Positions 1-8,729 of a stretch of DNA of 64,000 nt are shown one piece after another; position 1 is the stretch's first letter; each line of letters begins with the position of its first letter. Below the pieces are notes generated by a model. That model did no database searches and had not been told where the DNA came from. It was given only the letters and a program-made list of their open reading frames with translations. The DNA comes from Pestalotiopsis fici W106-1 (taxonomy: Eukaryota > Ascomycota > Sordariomycetes > Amphisphaeriales > Sporocadaceae). Location: the NCBI RefSeq assembly GCF_000516985.1, contig NW_006917104.1, positions 62,001 to 126,000 on the forward strand. Reading direction: 5' to 3'. Both the position numbers and the translations under genes were made by a program.

Positions 1-747
1 AAGGTCATATCGACTTCCCGAGGATCCACGGTTGAATATCCAGACGAATTCGAGCATGTCATGGATATGTACATGAAGAGCCTTGTTTCGTATTGGAGAT
101 CCAAGGAGGTGAATGAACTTTCCCGGCCAACCCCGTCCGATAATGTGTCGGACGGCGGTTTGGCTGGGGGTCCACGTTCTGCGCCAGGACGAGAGTCATC
201 TCTCGACAGGCAGTTTTCAGATCACCCTGGGGGTGATTCTGTAGATGATGACGTCGATATGGCTACCGGTAGTCATGAAGGAGGATTCGAATTCAGTGGA
301 GACGATTTCGCTGACGACAGTCCTGAACCTGAAAATGATCCAGCATCTAAAGATGGTGGCCAAGAAGATGCTAATCTGGATGATAGGCCATTGATTGATG
401 AGCCAGCACCACCCCGCCCAGCTGCTGGAAAGAGTTCTTCAAGTTTGGAGCCCGCGGATAGTGGCCATGTAGCAGATAGAGAGGGCATCGTGGATGAAAA
501 CGTCCCATTCTGTCCACGTCCAACAAGACTTCGAAACTTTCGACTATCGAGTGGACCAATGGATATGAATTTCAAGCTTGGAAGCAGGAAGAGCAGGTTT
601 TATCCTGGGCCACCGGGTGGACTTGAAATGCACCTCGATTTCCTAGAGAGTCGCAAGGACTTTTTGAGGGGTATGGATGAGGAAGAAGCCAAGGACGAGT
701 TGAGTTTGGATGGCAAGTCTGCATTGGTAGATTTGGCTTTCAGGTAG
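1..747 (+). CDS. C-terminal part of an acidic, disordered protein (5' end outside window)
   Basis: The frame is open from the first base, so this is the last ~248 residues of a longer gene; the internal Met at 61 is not the natural start. The visible part begins with a short ordered stretch, becomes strongly acidic and Ser/Pro/Gly-rich (many D/E, runs such as DDDVDM), and ends in a mixed-charge helical tail (roughly the last 50 residues). No enzyme motif, membrane segment or signal is visible. It lies on the same strand as the helicase-like gene, 430 bp upstream of it, and has no visible intron, like the other genes of the left half. Function unknown. The frame is well supported by length and by biased, low-complexity composition; the identity is not. 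Confidence 0.6.
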   Translation, partial: KVISTSRGSTVEYPDEFEHVMDMYMKSLVSYWRSKEVNELSRPTPSDNVSDGGLAGGPRSAPGRESSLDRQFSDHPGGDSVDDDVDMATGSHEGGFEFSGDDFADDSPEPENDPASKDGGQEDANLDDRPLIDEPAPPRPAAGKSSSSLEPADSGHVADREGIVDENVPFCPRPTRLRNFRLSSGPMDMNFKLGSRKSRFYPGPPGGLEMHLDFLESRKDFLRGMDEEEAKDELSLDGKSALVDLAFR

Positions 748-1177
748 ATGTCCACTTGAGGATTGCAATACATAGTCCGCTGAGTAATACCATCTTGATT
801 TTGCTTGAGCATGTTGTATATTCCAGGTTATTCCAGATATGTATCCAAATGCACATGTTGATTTCCATACTGGCCATCCGAATAGTTGAATCGTAAAGTA
901 TTGAGTAAAGACCCGGTCCTGGAGTATAGAGTCGTGGCCACCACGTAATTTGAGACAGGCCGCTATGGCTACGGGAGTTACAGGGAGCTTTTCAATAATA
1001 CAGCGGGTGCTGCTTTCAAAGGTCGGGAACGTCTGGGAATCAACATTCAAAACACCTCGATATCGAGGCACCTCTGCAATCCCGACAACTTGACCACCAC
1101 AACAAAAACTTTTCAATCTTCATTCCCATCACCTTTACCATTCATTTCCATCAAACCACCACTATTGCAACACCAAA
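748..1177 (+). promoter_or_regulatory. Intergenic promoter region of the helicase-like gene
   Basis: The 430 bp between the first gene and the helicase-like gene show no coding signal. The last ~90 bp are a C/A/T-rich, G-poor leader typical of fungal 5' UTRs, ending in an A-rich context (caaaATGG) at the start codon. The region contains the two-part GGGAAC/GGGAATC element described separately at 1022-1041. Confidence 0.5.
1022..1041 (-). promoter_or_regulatory. Two-part promoter element GATTCCC-N4-GTTCCCG
   Basis: Read on the minus strand the site is GATTCCC, AGAC, GTTCCCGAC. The same arrangement with the same 4-base spacer occurs upstream of the UBM-protein gene (4724-4742) and, slightly altered, between the divergent genes at 28.7 kb. 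It ends 137 bp before the helicase-like start codon. The similarity is seen directly; a role as transcription-factor site is inferred. Confidence 0.5.
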
Positions 1178-3235
1178 ATGGCCGAAAATCAGACGCCAGG
1201 ACGCGCCTTGTCCCCAGACGAAGCCTGGAGAGCGAATATCGACGAGATTGACAGCGCTCTCCACAAGCTCCCGACAAGACCCTACGCAGCCTACATTCAG
1301 GCTGCGCATGGAGCCGGAAAGAGTACAAGCCTCTTGTTGTACGCCATGTCCGCCATCATCAAGGCCAATCCCAACGCGAGGATCGTATACGTCATTGACT
1401 CGGGCTTTGAGATGCCCATCATCATCAACTACCTTGAGCGCCATGCGATGGAAGACTATGGAGGAGCCTGTGTTGGAGACTTTGATCCAGAGATGGTCTT
1501 GACAATTTGCACCTATGAGCAATACATTGACAACTCCGTGCGGCGCCAATGGGTGCCGGACGAGCATTGTCCGATTGTTGTCTTGTCCGATGTGCCGCTT
1601 CGACCTTCGGTACATGCAGAGGTCTTTTTCACCCTGCTCATGGAGCAGGTTACAAAGGACTCTGGAAATGGCATGAGCTGCATGTTTCTCGCAGCGCAAT
1701 TCTCAAGGCGCACAATAGACCTTTTGCGAAATGTCTTTCAAGATGACTTGGCCATTGTTCAAGTCCCAGACATCAACCCAGAGGTCAAAATGATCCTCAT
1801 GGGAGTGGATGATGTCAAGAAGCAGATCGCTGCCCGGCAGCGAGACCAGCCAGAATCATCCGTGGTGATCTTGAGTGTGCCGCGCCCGTCCGAGTTTGCA
1901 ATGGGGAAGCAGCATGAGTTGAATCCAACCAAGGATTCACCTCAAGACATTGTGGATGGAAACTATGATGCCATTGCCACCACTTGCGCAGCACCCTCAT
2001 TTCCCATGCCAAATGTGGGCGTGGTGGTATCATCTGGGACTCATGAGTTGAAGTTGTGGGACACGCGATCAAGTCAGATTGTGACCATGACCAAGCTCAT
2101 TTCAATGACTGATTTCGACCGCCAAAAGTCGTGGTTAATCAAGGCAGGAAATACAGACCAGACTGAATTTTACTGTCTATCATCAGAGTCGCATATCAAA
2201 AAGTCCCGAGCACTGGACGATCCCTGGAGCCCAGCATTCAACGAGGATATCATGTGGACCATGCTGACACTATGCTCTCTCAACAGCAAGGTGTTTGATA
2301 TGAAGATACGGACCATACCCGATTGCTTTGCCGTACACGAGGTCATGAGACGTCTAGTGGTCATGAAATGTATCCAGGACAGTGGTTCTGGGTACTATCC
2401 TGTCACGAGCAAGGGAAGGTTTGCGCTGGAACTACGATCCAAGTATGCGCATCATGATCTTGACATTCATACGGCAATGCTGCTTGCCAGGACAAGGAAC
2501 AAGAATTTGCCAACCAATGTCAGGCGAGTCATGATTCGTTTGGCATTCATCATCATGTGTGGTGTTGGCTCGGCTTACTCATGTCTGCGGGAAAACGTAC
2601 CGACGCATAGGATCCTAGAAGGAATCCAGCAGCATTGTGAGGGTGTTGGTCTCGATCAAGCCGGCAAGGGTCCTGTTTGGATTATTCTTGGGTTGTATCT
2701 CAAGGCAATGGAGACGGGCGAAGCCGTCAGAGAAGAGCCATACATGTTCTGTGGCACGGAATTCTCACTGCGCCTTGATTTCGTGCGTGACGTGCATGCC
2801 CATGTGCACGAATTTGAAGCTCTCGTCAACATTGACCGTATTGACACTGCCGAGGAGGTGCACATGACCATGCTGTCGGCTTCAGAAGTCGTCAAGGTAG
2901 AAGAGCAGCTCGTGCTCTGCTACGCAAGTCGTGTCATGTGTATCGCGACCAAGACTGATGCAGTGTACGATGCTGCCTCGAATCAACCATTGGAATATGA
3001 CGACGATGAGCTTCTCGATATCGGGAAGTTGACACGGAACCCCGTGAACAGGGATTTGGGCGCAATCTTTGCGATTTATCTAGACTTGGTTCAAGTTTCA
3101 AAGGTTCCTTCAGGGAGGCGTGTTCTCAACGCCAAGAACCTCATTTACATTCCTCAGCATGTATTTCAGATTTTCGGGCAGACTCACGGCACTGAGTGGC
3201 CAAAAGCCATTGCCACATCGTACCCTCTGCACTGA
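1178..3235 (+). CDS. Degenerate DEAH/RHA-family helicase-fold protein (probable pseudo-helicase)
   Basis: Single-exon 685-aa protein. The collinear motifs of DHX15/Prp43-type helicases can be followed: motif I HGAGKST (residues 44-50) is intact; motif Ib-like CTYEQYIDN (~111-119); the DEAH box position reads SDVP (137-140) inside a context matching DEAHERTVHTDVL; motif III-like FLAAQFSR (~170); motif IV-like VVILS (~229); motif V ATTCAAPSF (~267-275) for ATNIAETSL; then LKLWDTR for KQKSYNPR; motif VI reads RQKSWLIKAGN (~315-325) in place of QRxGRxGR. A winged-helix/HA2-like region follows (~345-480), with a weaker C-terminal part. Loss of the Walker B acid and motif VI arginines predicts little or no ATP-driven unwinding, although ATP binding may remain. 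Decayed relatives occur near 13.6, 22.2 and 25.3-25.9 kb. The fold assignment is firm by motif order; inactivity is inferred. Confidence 0.85.
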   Translation: MAENQTPGRALSPDEAWRANIDEIDSALHKLPTRPYAAYIQAAHGAGKSTSLLLYAMSAIIKANPNARIVYVIDSGFEMPIIINYLERHAMEDYGGACVGDFDPEMVLTICTYEQYIDNSVRRQWVPDEHCPIVVLSDVPLRPSVHAEVFFTLLMEQVTKDSGNGMSCMFLAAQFSRRTIDLLRNVFQDDLAIVQVPDINPEVKMILMGVDDVKKQIAARQRDQPESSVVILSVPRPSEFAMGKQHELNPTKDSPQDIVDGNYDAIATTCAAPSFPMPNVGVVVSSGTHELKLWDTRSSQIVTMTKLISMTDFDRQKSWLIKAGNTDQTEFYCLSSESHIKKSRALDDPWSPAFNEDIMWTMLTLCSLNSKVFDMKIRTIPDCFAVHEVMRRLVVMKCIQDSGSGYYPVTSKGRFALELRSKYAHHDLDIHTAMLLARTRNKNLPTNVRRVMIRLAFIIMCGVGSAYSCLRENVPTHRILEGIQQHCEGVGLDQAGKGPVWIILGLYLKAMETGEAVREEPYMFCGTEFSLRLDFVRDVHAHVHEFEALVNIDRIDTAEEVHMTMLSASEVVKVEEQLVLCYASRVMCIATKTDAVYDAASNQPLEYDDDELLDIGKLTRNPVNRDLGAIFAIYLDLVQVSKVPSGRRVLNAKNLIYIPQHVFQIFGQTHGTEWPKAIATSYPLH

Positions 3236-3628
3236 AACGAGCCAAGGAGGACGGGTGCAAGGCCCGGGATTAAAGACGTGATTCCGGGAGCGCCGGGAAT
3301 GAATGGGAATCAACTAGCTAAAGGGGGGAATGAACAAGGCAACGACGGGAATCAAGAAAGGACTAGAGAAGGATCCTAATCGTCCCAGAGATTTGTAGGC
3401 AAATACATGTGCCATTTGGCTGTGTAATCTAGGCCCTGCGCCTAGCAGTGCTCTTAATACAAAGCCAAGGGCATATTCTATGCAGCTACTACGTGCTTTT
3501 CTAGGGTACCAAGGATGTTACTAATCTCTCTAAAGCATGCAGCTCAACTTGACTTTGCAATATCACTATTACAATGCTTCAATCATCGTGACACTACATT
3601 ATAATTCCAAAGCGAGCTCGACAGGAAA
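3236..3628. other. Intergenic stretch with GGGAAT half-sites
   Basis: No gene is visible. At 3281-3312, just past the helicase-like gene, several copies of CCGGGA/GGGAAT(C) resemble halves of the promoter element found elsewhere in the left half. They may belong to the promoter of the decayed ORF that follows. Confidence 0.3.
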
Positions 3629-3945
3629 ATGATTCCCAGTCTGGATACTTTGATTCATGGCTGGCTTGCTCACGTACATCTCCACCGTATCCCTCATGCC
3701 TCTGAAAACCTTGCCTGAACCAGGAAAAGCTGTATCACGCCGACATTGCCTGTATTCTTGACCACGCCAAGAAAATCAAGTCTTCGGGAGAGTTTGACCT
3801 GGAATGGACTGATTTGGATAAGGGGGTGCAGCAAAATCAAAACAGTAGCCATAAATTGACACCAGATCTGATAAACCGAGACGTCCTACTGATTCTCCGA
3901 CATCTAGCAGGCATGGTGGAAGCGGCATTACTAAAGGAGAAATAG
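3629..3945 (+). pseudogene. Possible frameshifted small gene remnant, unknown family
   Basis: A frame opens at an ATG at 3629 (MIPSLDTLIHGW...) and stops near 3716. A second frame with protein-like composition continues at once (LNQEKLYHADIACILDHAKK...) to a TAG at 3943-3945, giving ~105 residues in total if one frameshift or tiny intron is allowed. The second part is helical and amphipathic (for example DVLLILRHLAGMVEAALL). GGGAAT half-sites lie 320-350 bp upstream. I recognise no family. It could also be chance, so confidence is low. Confidence 0.3.
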
Positions 3946-4723
3946 TTGAAAGGATATGTCTCTGGTAGAGAATTACATGCGCATGTCGGATGAAATCTAC
4001 TCGTCCTTGGATCAGGAGAGTAGGTTTCCGAGATCCGTGATGACATTCACAAACCGTTTTCCTCATGTCGAGTCAAATAGCTCAAAAAGTCTGTATTCAT
4101 GGAATCCACCAACAAAATGAGGCCCATGGAAATCTAATCTTGGTAGCCATGGATGGTACACTCAAGATTTCCAATTCTAAATGCTTGAAGCACACAGACT
4201 TGTCCCAGGTTCATTGTCCGCAGCTGGCCATTGTTTCGAACAAGGCAATCAAATAGAAATCAGTTGAAAAGAAATGGTCGACGAGAACACCTGGTGCAAG
4301 ACAATGTTTGTACCGGCAGAAGTTCCGATATTCGTATTATCACTCGTCATAGGTGGCCCGAGTTTTGAACCTTTTCTAGGTTGACTACGTCTACATGTCC
4401 TTCTCTGCATCTGCACTAGATTATCGTGATACTGTGTATCAACGTTGGGCATTGTAGTGTCAAACTGCTGCAACAGACCTGGAGTACTTGTCCAAGGACT
4501 AACTAGAAACTGATGATCTTGCCCCGCCATGGGCCGCCATGCCTGTGACTGAGCTGTAGCCTTGACTCTTTGCTAAAGCTTTGATTCTTGTTGCAGGATC
4601 ATGGCTTTGGTGTTTACACGTCACACAGTATAAACGACCGGTTAAAGACGAGAAATGGAAATGATAGAACTTTGATACGGTATTTCAAGTAATTCCCAGT
4701 AGACACTGTCACTCATTTCCACT
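3946..4723. other. Gene-free stretch
   Basis: Only short, compositionally random frames are present. Nothing convincing is seen here apart from AT-rich spacer leading into the promoter of the next gene. Confidence 0.4.
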
Positions 4724-4742
4724 GATTCCCGTCTGTTCCCGG
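4724..4742 (+). promoter_or_regulatory. Two-part promoter element GATTCCC-N4-GTTCCCG
   Basis: GATTCCC, spacer GTCT, then GTTCCCGG. It is the closest match to the element upstream of the helicase-like gene, in opposite orientation. It lies 129 bp before the upstream in-frame ATG (4871) and 294 bp before the preferred ATG (5036) of the UBM-protein gene. Confidence 0.5.
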
Positions 4743-4950
4743 AATTTGAGCCCTCCAAGTTGTGCGCAGCCATTGTAAATTGAATGAGTGGACCCACCAC
4801 TTACTCGGCTAGCTTGAAACTCCTTGCAAACGCCCTTTGAAGCCGGGAACAACACTCGAGGAACACAAATTTGCAATTTTACATTCAATCAAAAACATCA
4901 TCATCAAGTTCTTCTTCTGTTTCCAACCACCATCACCATCACCATCATCA

Positions 4951-5033
4951 CAGCAACAGCAACAGCAACAGCAACAGCGACAGCAACAGCAACAGCAACA
5001 ATAGCGACAGCAACAGCAACAACAGCAACAGCA
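4951..5033 (+). repeat. CAACAG-type microsatellite before a start codon
   Basis: About 80 bp of imperfect CAGCAA/CAACAG units (with CGACAG and CAATAG variants) end 3 bp before the ATG at 5036. If translation began at 4871, the tract would encode an His8 run followed by a Ser-Asn run. More likely it is 5' leader. Confidence 0.75.
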
Positions 5034-5035
5034 CG

Positions 5036-5911
5036 ATGCCTTTGCCGTACAAGAGCTTTGGCATGCAGCCGCCCGTGGAGAAGAGCAAGCTGGACCAGAG
5101 TCTGGACGAGATTTCTGGTCGTAATGAAAAGTTTATGAAGGACCGTGGCATCGTTAGAAAGCGACGCCAGCAGGACCTGGAGGACGACGACGACGACGTC
5201 GAAGAAATCGTCAGGGATGACGGCCCGGCCGCATCCCGAGAGATTGCAAAGCGTCCACGGATCGAGGCCGTGAACCATTCGGACGTTGTAAGGATCACGC
5301 GTGGAGGACAACCCCGGGCCATGTTCCTCAAGCATGATCCCATGGCCATGGACTGGGAGACCCACGGCCCCCTTGCCATGGAAGCCAGTGCTAGCACTGG
5401 CGAAAATGTCGTCAAACAAGTTGCCGGCGCTATTGAGCGCAACAAAGCCATGCACAATGGCGTATTTCAGCCAATGATGACCTACACTCGTGTCATCACC
5501 AAATACGACAGGCGACAGCGAGAGAAGCTCCTGGAGCAGGGTGGTCCTTCCGCGGAGGAGGTCTTGCGTGAGAGACGGGCTCGGCTGCTGCAGGCCGAGG
5601 AACAAGGCTCTCAAAGAGCTCCTGAGCCCGTTGCTCAGCGTCCTGCCCATGGCAATGGCCATGGGCAGACGGGTCGCCAGAACTCTGGCAGTGGCCAGAG
5701 ATCTGGTGGCAGGTCCAATTCCCGGCCCGCCAATATGGGCGCCAAGCGTCAACTCCCGGCTGTTCCCCAGTCCCAGAGCCGCTGGGCAAAGCCAGTGGTC
5801 TCCAAGGAGGACCTGGACGCGGACATGGATGACTGGCGTCAGGCAGCAGGCCTCGACACGCCCACGGATTCGAGAAGGCCCGACGATGGCAGCCTCGACT
5901 ATGAGCAGTAA
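5036..5911 (+). CDS. ALY/UIF-like protein with UAP56-binding-type motifs at both ends, RG-rich
   Basis: The start at 5036 gives 291 aa; an in-frame ATG at 4871 would add 55 residues of His and Ser/Asn repeats, so the later start is preferred. Near the N-terminus KLDQSLDEI (residues 18-26) resembles the UAP56-binding motif of ALYREF, UIF and CHTOP (LDxSLDDII). Near the C-terminus KEDLDADMDDW (~257-267) resembles the second such motif or C-box of ALY/Yra1 (LDAELDxY). Between them are a basic KRRQQ patch followed by a D-run, a conserved-looking ordered segment (~75-170), and a Gly/Asn/Arg/Gln-rich tail. No RRM is visible, unlike Yra1/ALY. A role as an mRNA-export or RNP adaptor is inferred from these motifs. 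The minus-strand gene at 11850-12776 looks like a divergent paralog. No intron is seen. Confidence 0.7.
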   Translation: MPLPYKSFGMQPPVEKSKLDQSLDEISGRNEKFMKDRGIVRKRRQQDLEDDDDDVEEIVRDDGPAASREIAKRPRIEAVNHSDVVRITRGGQPRAMFLKHDPMAMDWETHGPLAMEASASTGENVVKQVAGAIERNKAMHNGVFQPMMTYTRVITKYDRRQREKLLEQGGPSAEEVLRERRARLLQAEEQGSQRAPEPVAQRPAHGNGHGQTGRQNSGSGQRSGGRSNSRPANMGAKRQLPAVPQSQSRWAKPVVSKEDLDADMDDWRQAAGLDTPTDSRRPDDGSLDYEQ

Positions 5912-6332
5912 ATGTCTCGGATGTTTACTCTGATTTGCTTTGGTTTTGTCTTCTGGACTGGTCGTTTGGTCGTTTTTTGATTTGGGTTTGAAAATTGCTT
6001 CCGCCACGCGCAATCTGGCGAGAAGCTGCTGCCACAAGCAGCGAGGGTGACATGCACAATGCCCTGCAAGGCATTCACAACGAGGATTGGGTGCCAATGG
6101 TCTGTTACTGGTATTTGAGGCTGGAATGCGTTGTTCTAGATATGACTATTAATTGAAATGAATGCCTCATTGTCGTGATTACATGTAAAGTGACAACATC
6201 AAGGACTCATGCAACAAGCAAAATTTGTGAGTACAAAATCTGTCATGTCGTTGAACACTCTGGTATAAAGAGAGCAATGAAATGAAATTTCAATAAAAGA
6301 GCCGTTACCTAGTGCAGATTGCAAGGGAAAGC
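5912..6332. other. Intergenic spacer
   Basis: 3' flank of the UBM-protein gene and 5' flank of the 376-aa gene. No coding or RNA gene signal was recognised. Confidence 0.4.
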
Positions 6333-6372
6333 CGGGAAATTCCCCAACAGCCACTGTAGATTAATGGGAATC
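6333..6372 (-). promoter_or_regulatory. GGGAAATTCCCC palindrome plus GGGAATC, variant of the shared element
   Basis: CGGGAAATTCCCC (6333-6345) is followed by GGGAATC (6366-6372), about 225-260 bp upstream of the 376-aa gene. Read on the minus strand the first part is GAATTTCCC-GGC-TTTCCC, a near match to the two-part element with a spacer one base shorter. Confidence 0.4.
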
Positions 6373-6595
6373 AGAAACTCTAGGTGCCAGCTTGCCCCCA
6401 GATTACCTGGCTGTAGGGCATTTTGTTTTGCACCTCGGTCACTCCAGCAAGCCCAAGATCTGACACGACAAACCGGCTCAGGTCAGAAGCATCTTTGTCC
6501 CAACAACACCTGAATTTTGCAGCATTGACCACGATTCAAACCACACGCATCATTTCCCCATCATTTCGACTTCATCAACCGCCAAGATCACCATC

Positions 6596-7726
6596 ATGGA
6601 TCCTAGAAGCCCCGGCGCAAACTCGAGAGAGTCTCTGGCCAATTTTGATGGGCTCAGAGACATTCGCAATCTGTACAAGGACGAAGGATTGCAAGCCGCC
6701 GCTCTCGGGATGCAGTTTCCCATCCCATACTACGATCATCGACCCCAGCACCTGGGCATGAATGGCCTGGATGTCATGGTCGTCCTTATCCGCCACCTGT
6801 ATCGGCACATGGTTGCTGAAGACCGAGAAAAGGTTGCCGAGGACGAAGAGGAGAACCCGTTGTTGCGCCTGGCATGGTGCATGTTTGACAAGGATCGAGA
6901 AACTGCCAAGAGGCAAGACGATGTGCGCGAAGATATTATGCGCTGGTTGAGAAAGGAGCATCGTGTGCACCCAAGCCTGGCGTTTGAGGATCTGGCAGAG
7001 AGCCGAATCATGGTAGAGACCATGTTTTCCAAGCCTCCATTCCTCCTTTACCATCCCATTGTCCCGTGCAAGGCGCGGGCAGATGGTCATGAGTGGAAGC
7101 CAACGCGATTCCATCCAAAGGATAATGCCGCATCAAGCCTAGTCACGTGGGATGGCCATGGTGACTTGGGAGAATTCATTAGCAACGAAATGTTTGGTAT
7201 TCAGAACGACGACCGAGGCAACAACTACTACTACACGTTTGATCAGCCTACATTCATCCGCGTGCAATACACCAATGTCAACAACACCAAGACATACAAG
7301 GACCTTGCCGAGATTTGCGTCGAGAACAAGTTGGTACACGAGGACGGGTCCTTGATTCCAACTTGGGACAAGGGAATGGACGATCCCAGGGACAATTGGG
7401 TCCGAATCAATTACCGGCTGATTGCTGCTGTGCGAGCAAGGGATCCGAATACACCCAAGGATCGAGACTTTATTCGACGATGGCATATCTCGGGCAAGCC
7501 TTTGCTTGATCCGGAAGAGTCGTCTTTTTCCAGCCAGCAATGGAAGATTGGCTCCGGCAATGGGACATATGTGCTTTACTATTGCATGCTACCAGAAACG
7601 CACCGACGCCCATTGGCAGCTGGAGAACTGCCAGAGCAGACCATTCGGGATCGAAGCTTGAAAGCAAACTTTGACCGCATGTCGAGTGCGGTCAGGAATG
7701 CCAGCAAGGAGGCAGAGAGCCAGTAG
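6596..7726 (+). CDS. 376-aa orphan protein of the accessory set
   Basis: Single-exon gene; the ATG follows a C/A-rich leader (accatcATGG), supporting this start. The N-terminal half is helical and charged (~1-150), with LAWCMFDKDRE and an arginine-rich segment. The C-terminal half (~180-360) is mixed alpha/beta, with aromatic strands such as NNYYYTFDQPTFIRVQY and GNGTYVLYYCMLPE, suggesting a compact globular domain. There is no signal peptide or membrane helix. I do not recognise the family. The strand layout of the C-terminal half recalls ubiquitin-hydrolase-like or TRAF-like folds, but no catalytic Cys/His arrangement can be pointed to. It carries a shared GGGAAATTCCC promoter variant and sits with the helicase-like and UBM genes on the same strand. 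Confidence 0.7.
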   Translation: MDPRSPGANSRESLANFDGLRDIRNLYKDEGLQAAALGMQFPIPYYDHRPQHLGMNGLDVMVVLIRHLYRHMVAEDREKVAEDEEENPLLRLAWCMFDKDRETAKRQDDVREDIMRWLRKEHRVHPSLAFEDLAESRIMVETMFSKPPFLLYHPIVPCKARADGHEWKPTRFHPKDNAASSLVTWDGHGDLGEFISNEMFGIQNDDRGNNYYYTFDQPTFIRVQYTNVNNTKTYKDLAEICVENKLVHEDGSLIPTWDKGMDDPRDNWVRINYRLIAAVRARDPNTPKDRDFIRRWHISGKPLLDPEESSFSSQQWKIGSGNGTYVLYYCMLPETHRRPLAAGELPEQTIRDRSLKANFDRMSSAVRNASKEAESQ

Positions 7727-8369
7727 AGTTGAGGATTGCATCGAGATTTGTCTTGAGGCGAGACTTGTGAGGAAGCATTGAAAGATGTCTGGTTGATAGT
7801 CTACACAGGAGCTGAAGAGCTAGATACCTACGCAAGTGATCTGCGTTGGGTCTGCATATGTCAGGACGACAAATATTAATACATTCGTGACCACTGTCCT
7901 CTTGCCTCCTTGATCTCGAGTTGAATGTGACTGATACGCTACCTCTTGATGAACAGTGCAACCGCCACAATGTGGCCACGCATTTCAAGACGGTCCAGCC
8001 CGAAGAAACCTCATGCATGTGATTGAATCGCTTTGAATGCTTGCTCCAGCTGATACAGAATGCCTACACCAACACCTCATGCCATGTAGATGATATTCGC
8101 ACTCTAGCCGACTAATACTCGACCAACTAGCACTGACCAGCTCTCGGCCGTGTTCATTGAAATGTAGTAGACTTTTGCATGACCGTAATAGTAGGATTGA
8201 CTGGATGGGCAGCGGACATGACTAGACTCCCAGCGATGATCCAGTATGGCGGTCAACACGTTGATCAGGCTTGGACGGGGAGAATCAATCAGGAATGAAT
8301 CACGGGCCACAAGAACAGTGATGGTATCATTGCCTGATGAAATATTGCAGAAATACTACATACAAATCC
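7727..8369. other. Gene-free stretch
   Basis: This is the 3' flank of the 376-aa gene, followed by unique-looking sequence. No convincing coding region is seen on either strand. Confidence 0.4.
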
Positions 8370-8729
8370 GTCAGTACGTGAATTTATATGGTATACCGCT
8401 TCGCCAGTACGTACGTACTGTTGAACCGTATGGCCCACCAAAACTTTGTACTAAAGCAAGAGTACGTGATTTTGGTGGGGGCTACGGTTCAAGAGTACGT
8501 GTGTACTGGCTAAGCGGCATACCATATAAAATTTTGTACTAAAGGAAGAGTACGTAATTTTAGGTGCACCCACGACTCAAGAGTACACGTGTACTGGCAA
8601 GGTGATTTACCATATAAAATCACGTACTGTCGCAAGAGTACAAAAAATTAGGTGCATCTACGGTTCAACAGTACACATGTACTGGCGAAGCGATGCACCA
8701 TACAAAATCATGTACTAAAGAATGTGTAC
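8370..8729. repeat. Inverted array of GTAC-rich palindromic units (cluster 1)
   Basis: Units carry AGTAC-N4-GTACT (GTAC, GTGT-type, ACGT or ACAT-type centres), a conserved CCGTnnnCCCACCAAAA block, and a second hairpin TTGTACT...AGTAC. One unit runs forward and then, across a centre near 8455, three run in reverse, so the block from ~8388 to ~8527 is itself a large inverted repeat. The same units in direct orientation form the element at 10291-10666. No protein is encoded. Such DNA could extrude cruciforms. Confidence 0.8.

Noticed and set aside
1178..3235. Endogenous RNA-virus helicase as origin of the P-loop gene
   Set aside because: The motif spacing, the KQKSYNPR-like segment after motif V and the HA2/winged-helix-like region fit cellular DEAH/RHA helicases better than viral SF2 helicases. 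Not fully excluded without a search.
4871..5035. N-terminal extension with His8 and Ser-Asn repeats for the UBM protein
   Set aside because: The sequence is a microsatellite in a typical leader position, and the next ATG (5036) starts the motif-containing protein.
4904..6097. Long minus-strand frame opposite the UBM-protein gene
   Set aside because: It is an antisense shadow of a strongly biased coding sequence; its Val/Ala repeats are the complement of the CAACAG tract and GC-rich codons.
8370..8729. CRISPR array
   Set aside because: Units are palindromic, vary in orientation and lack unique equal-length spacers; the genome is eukaryotic.
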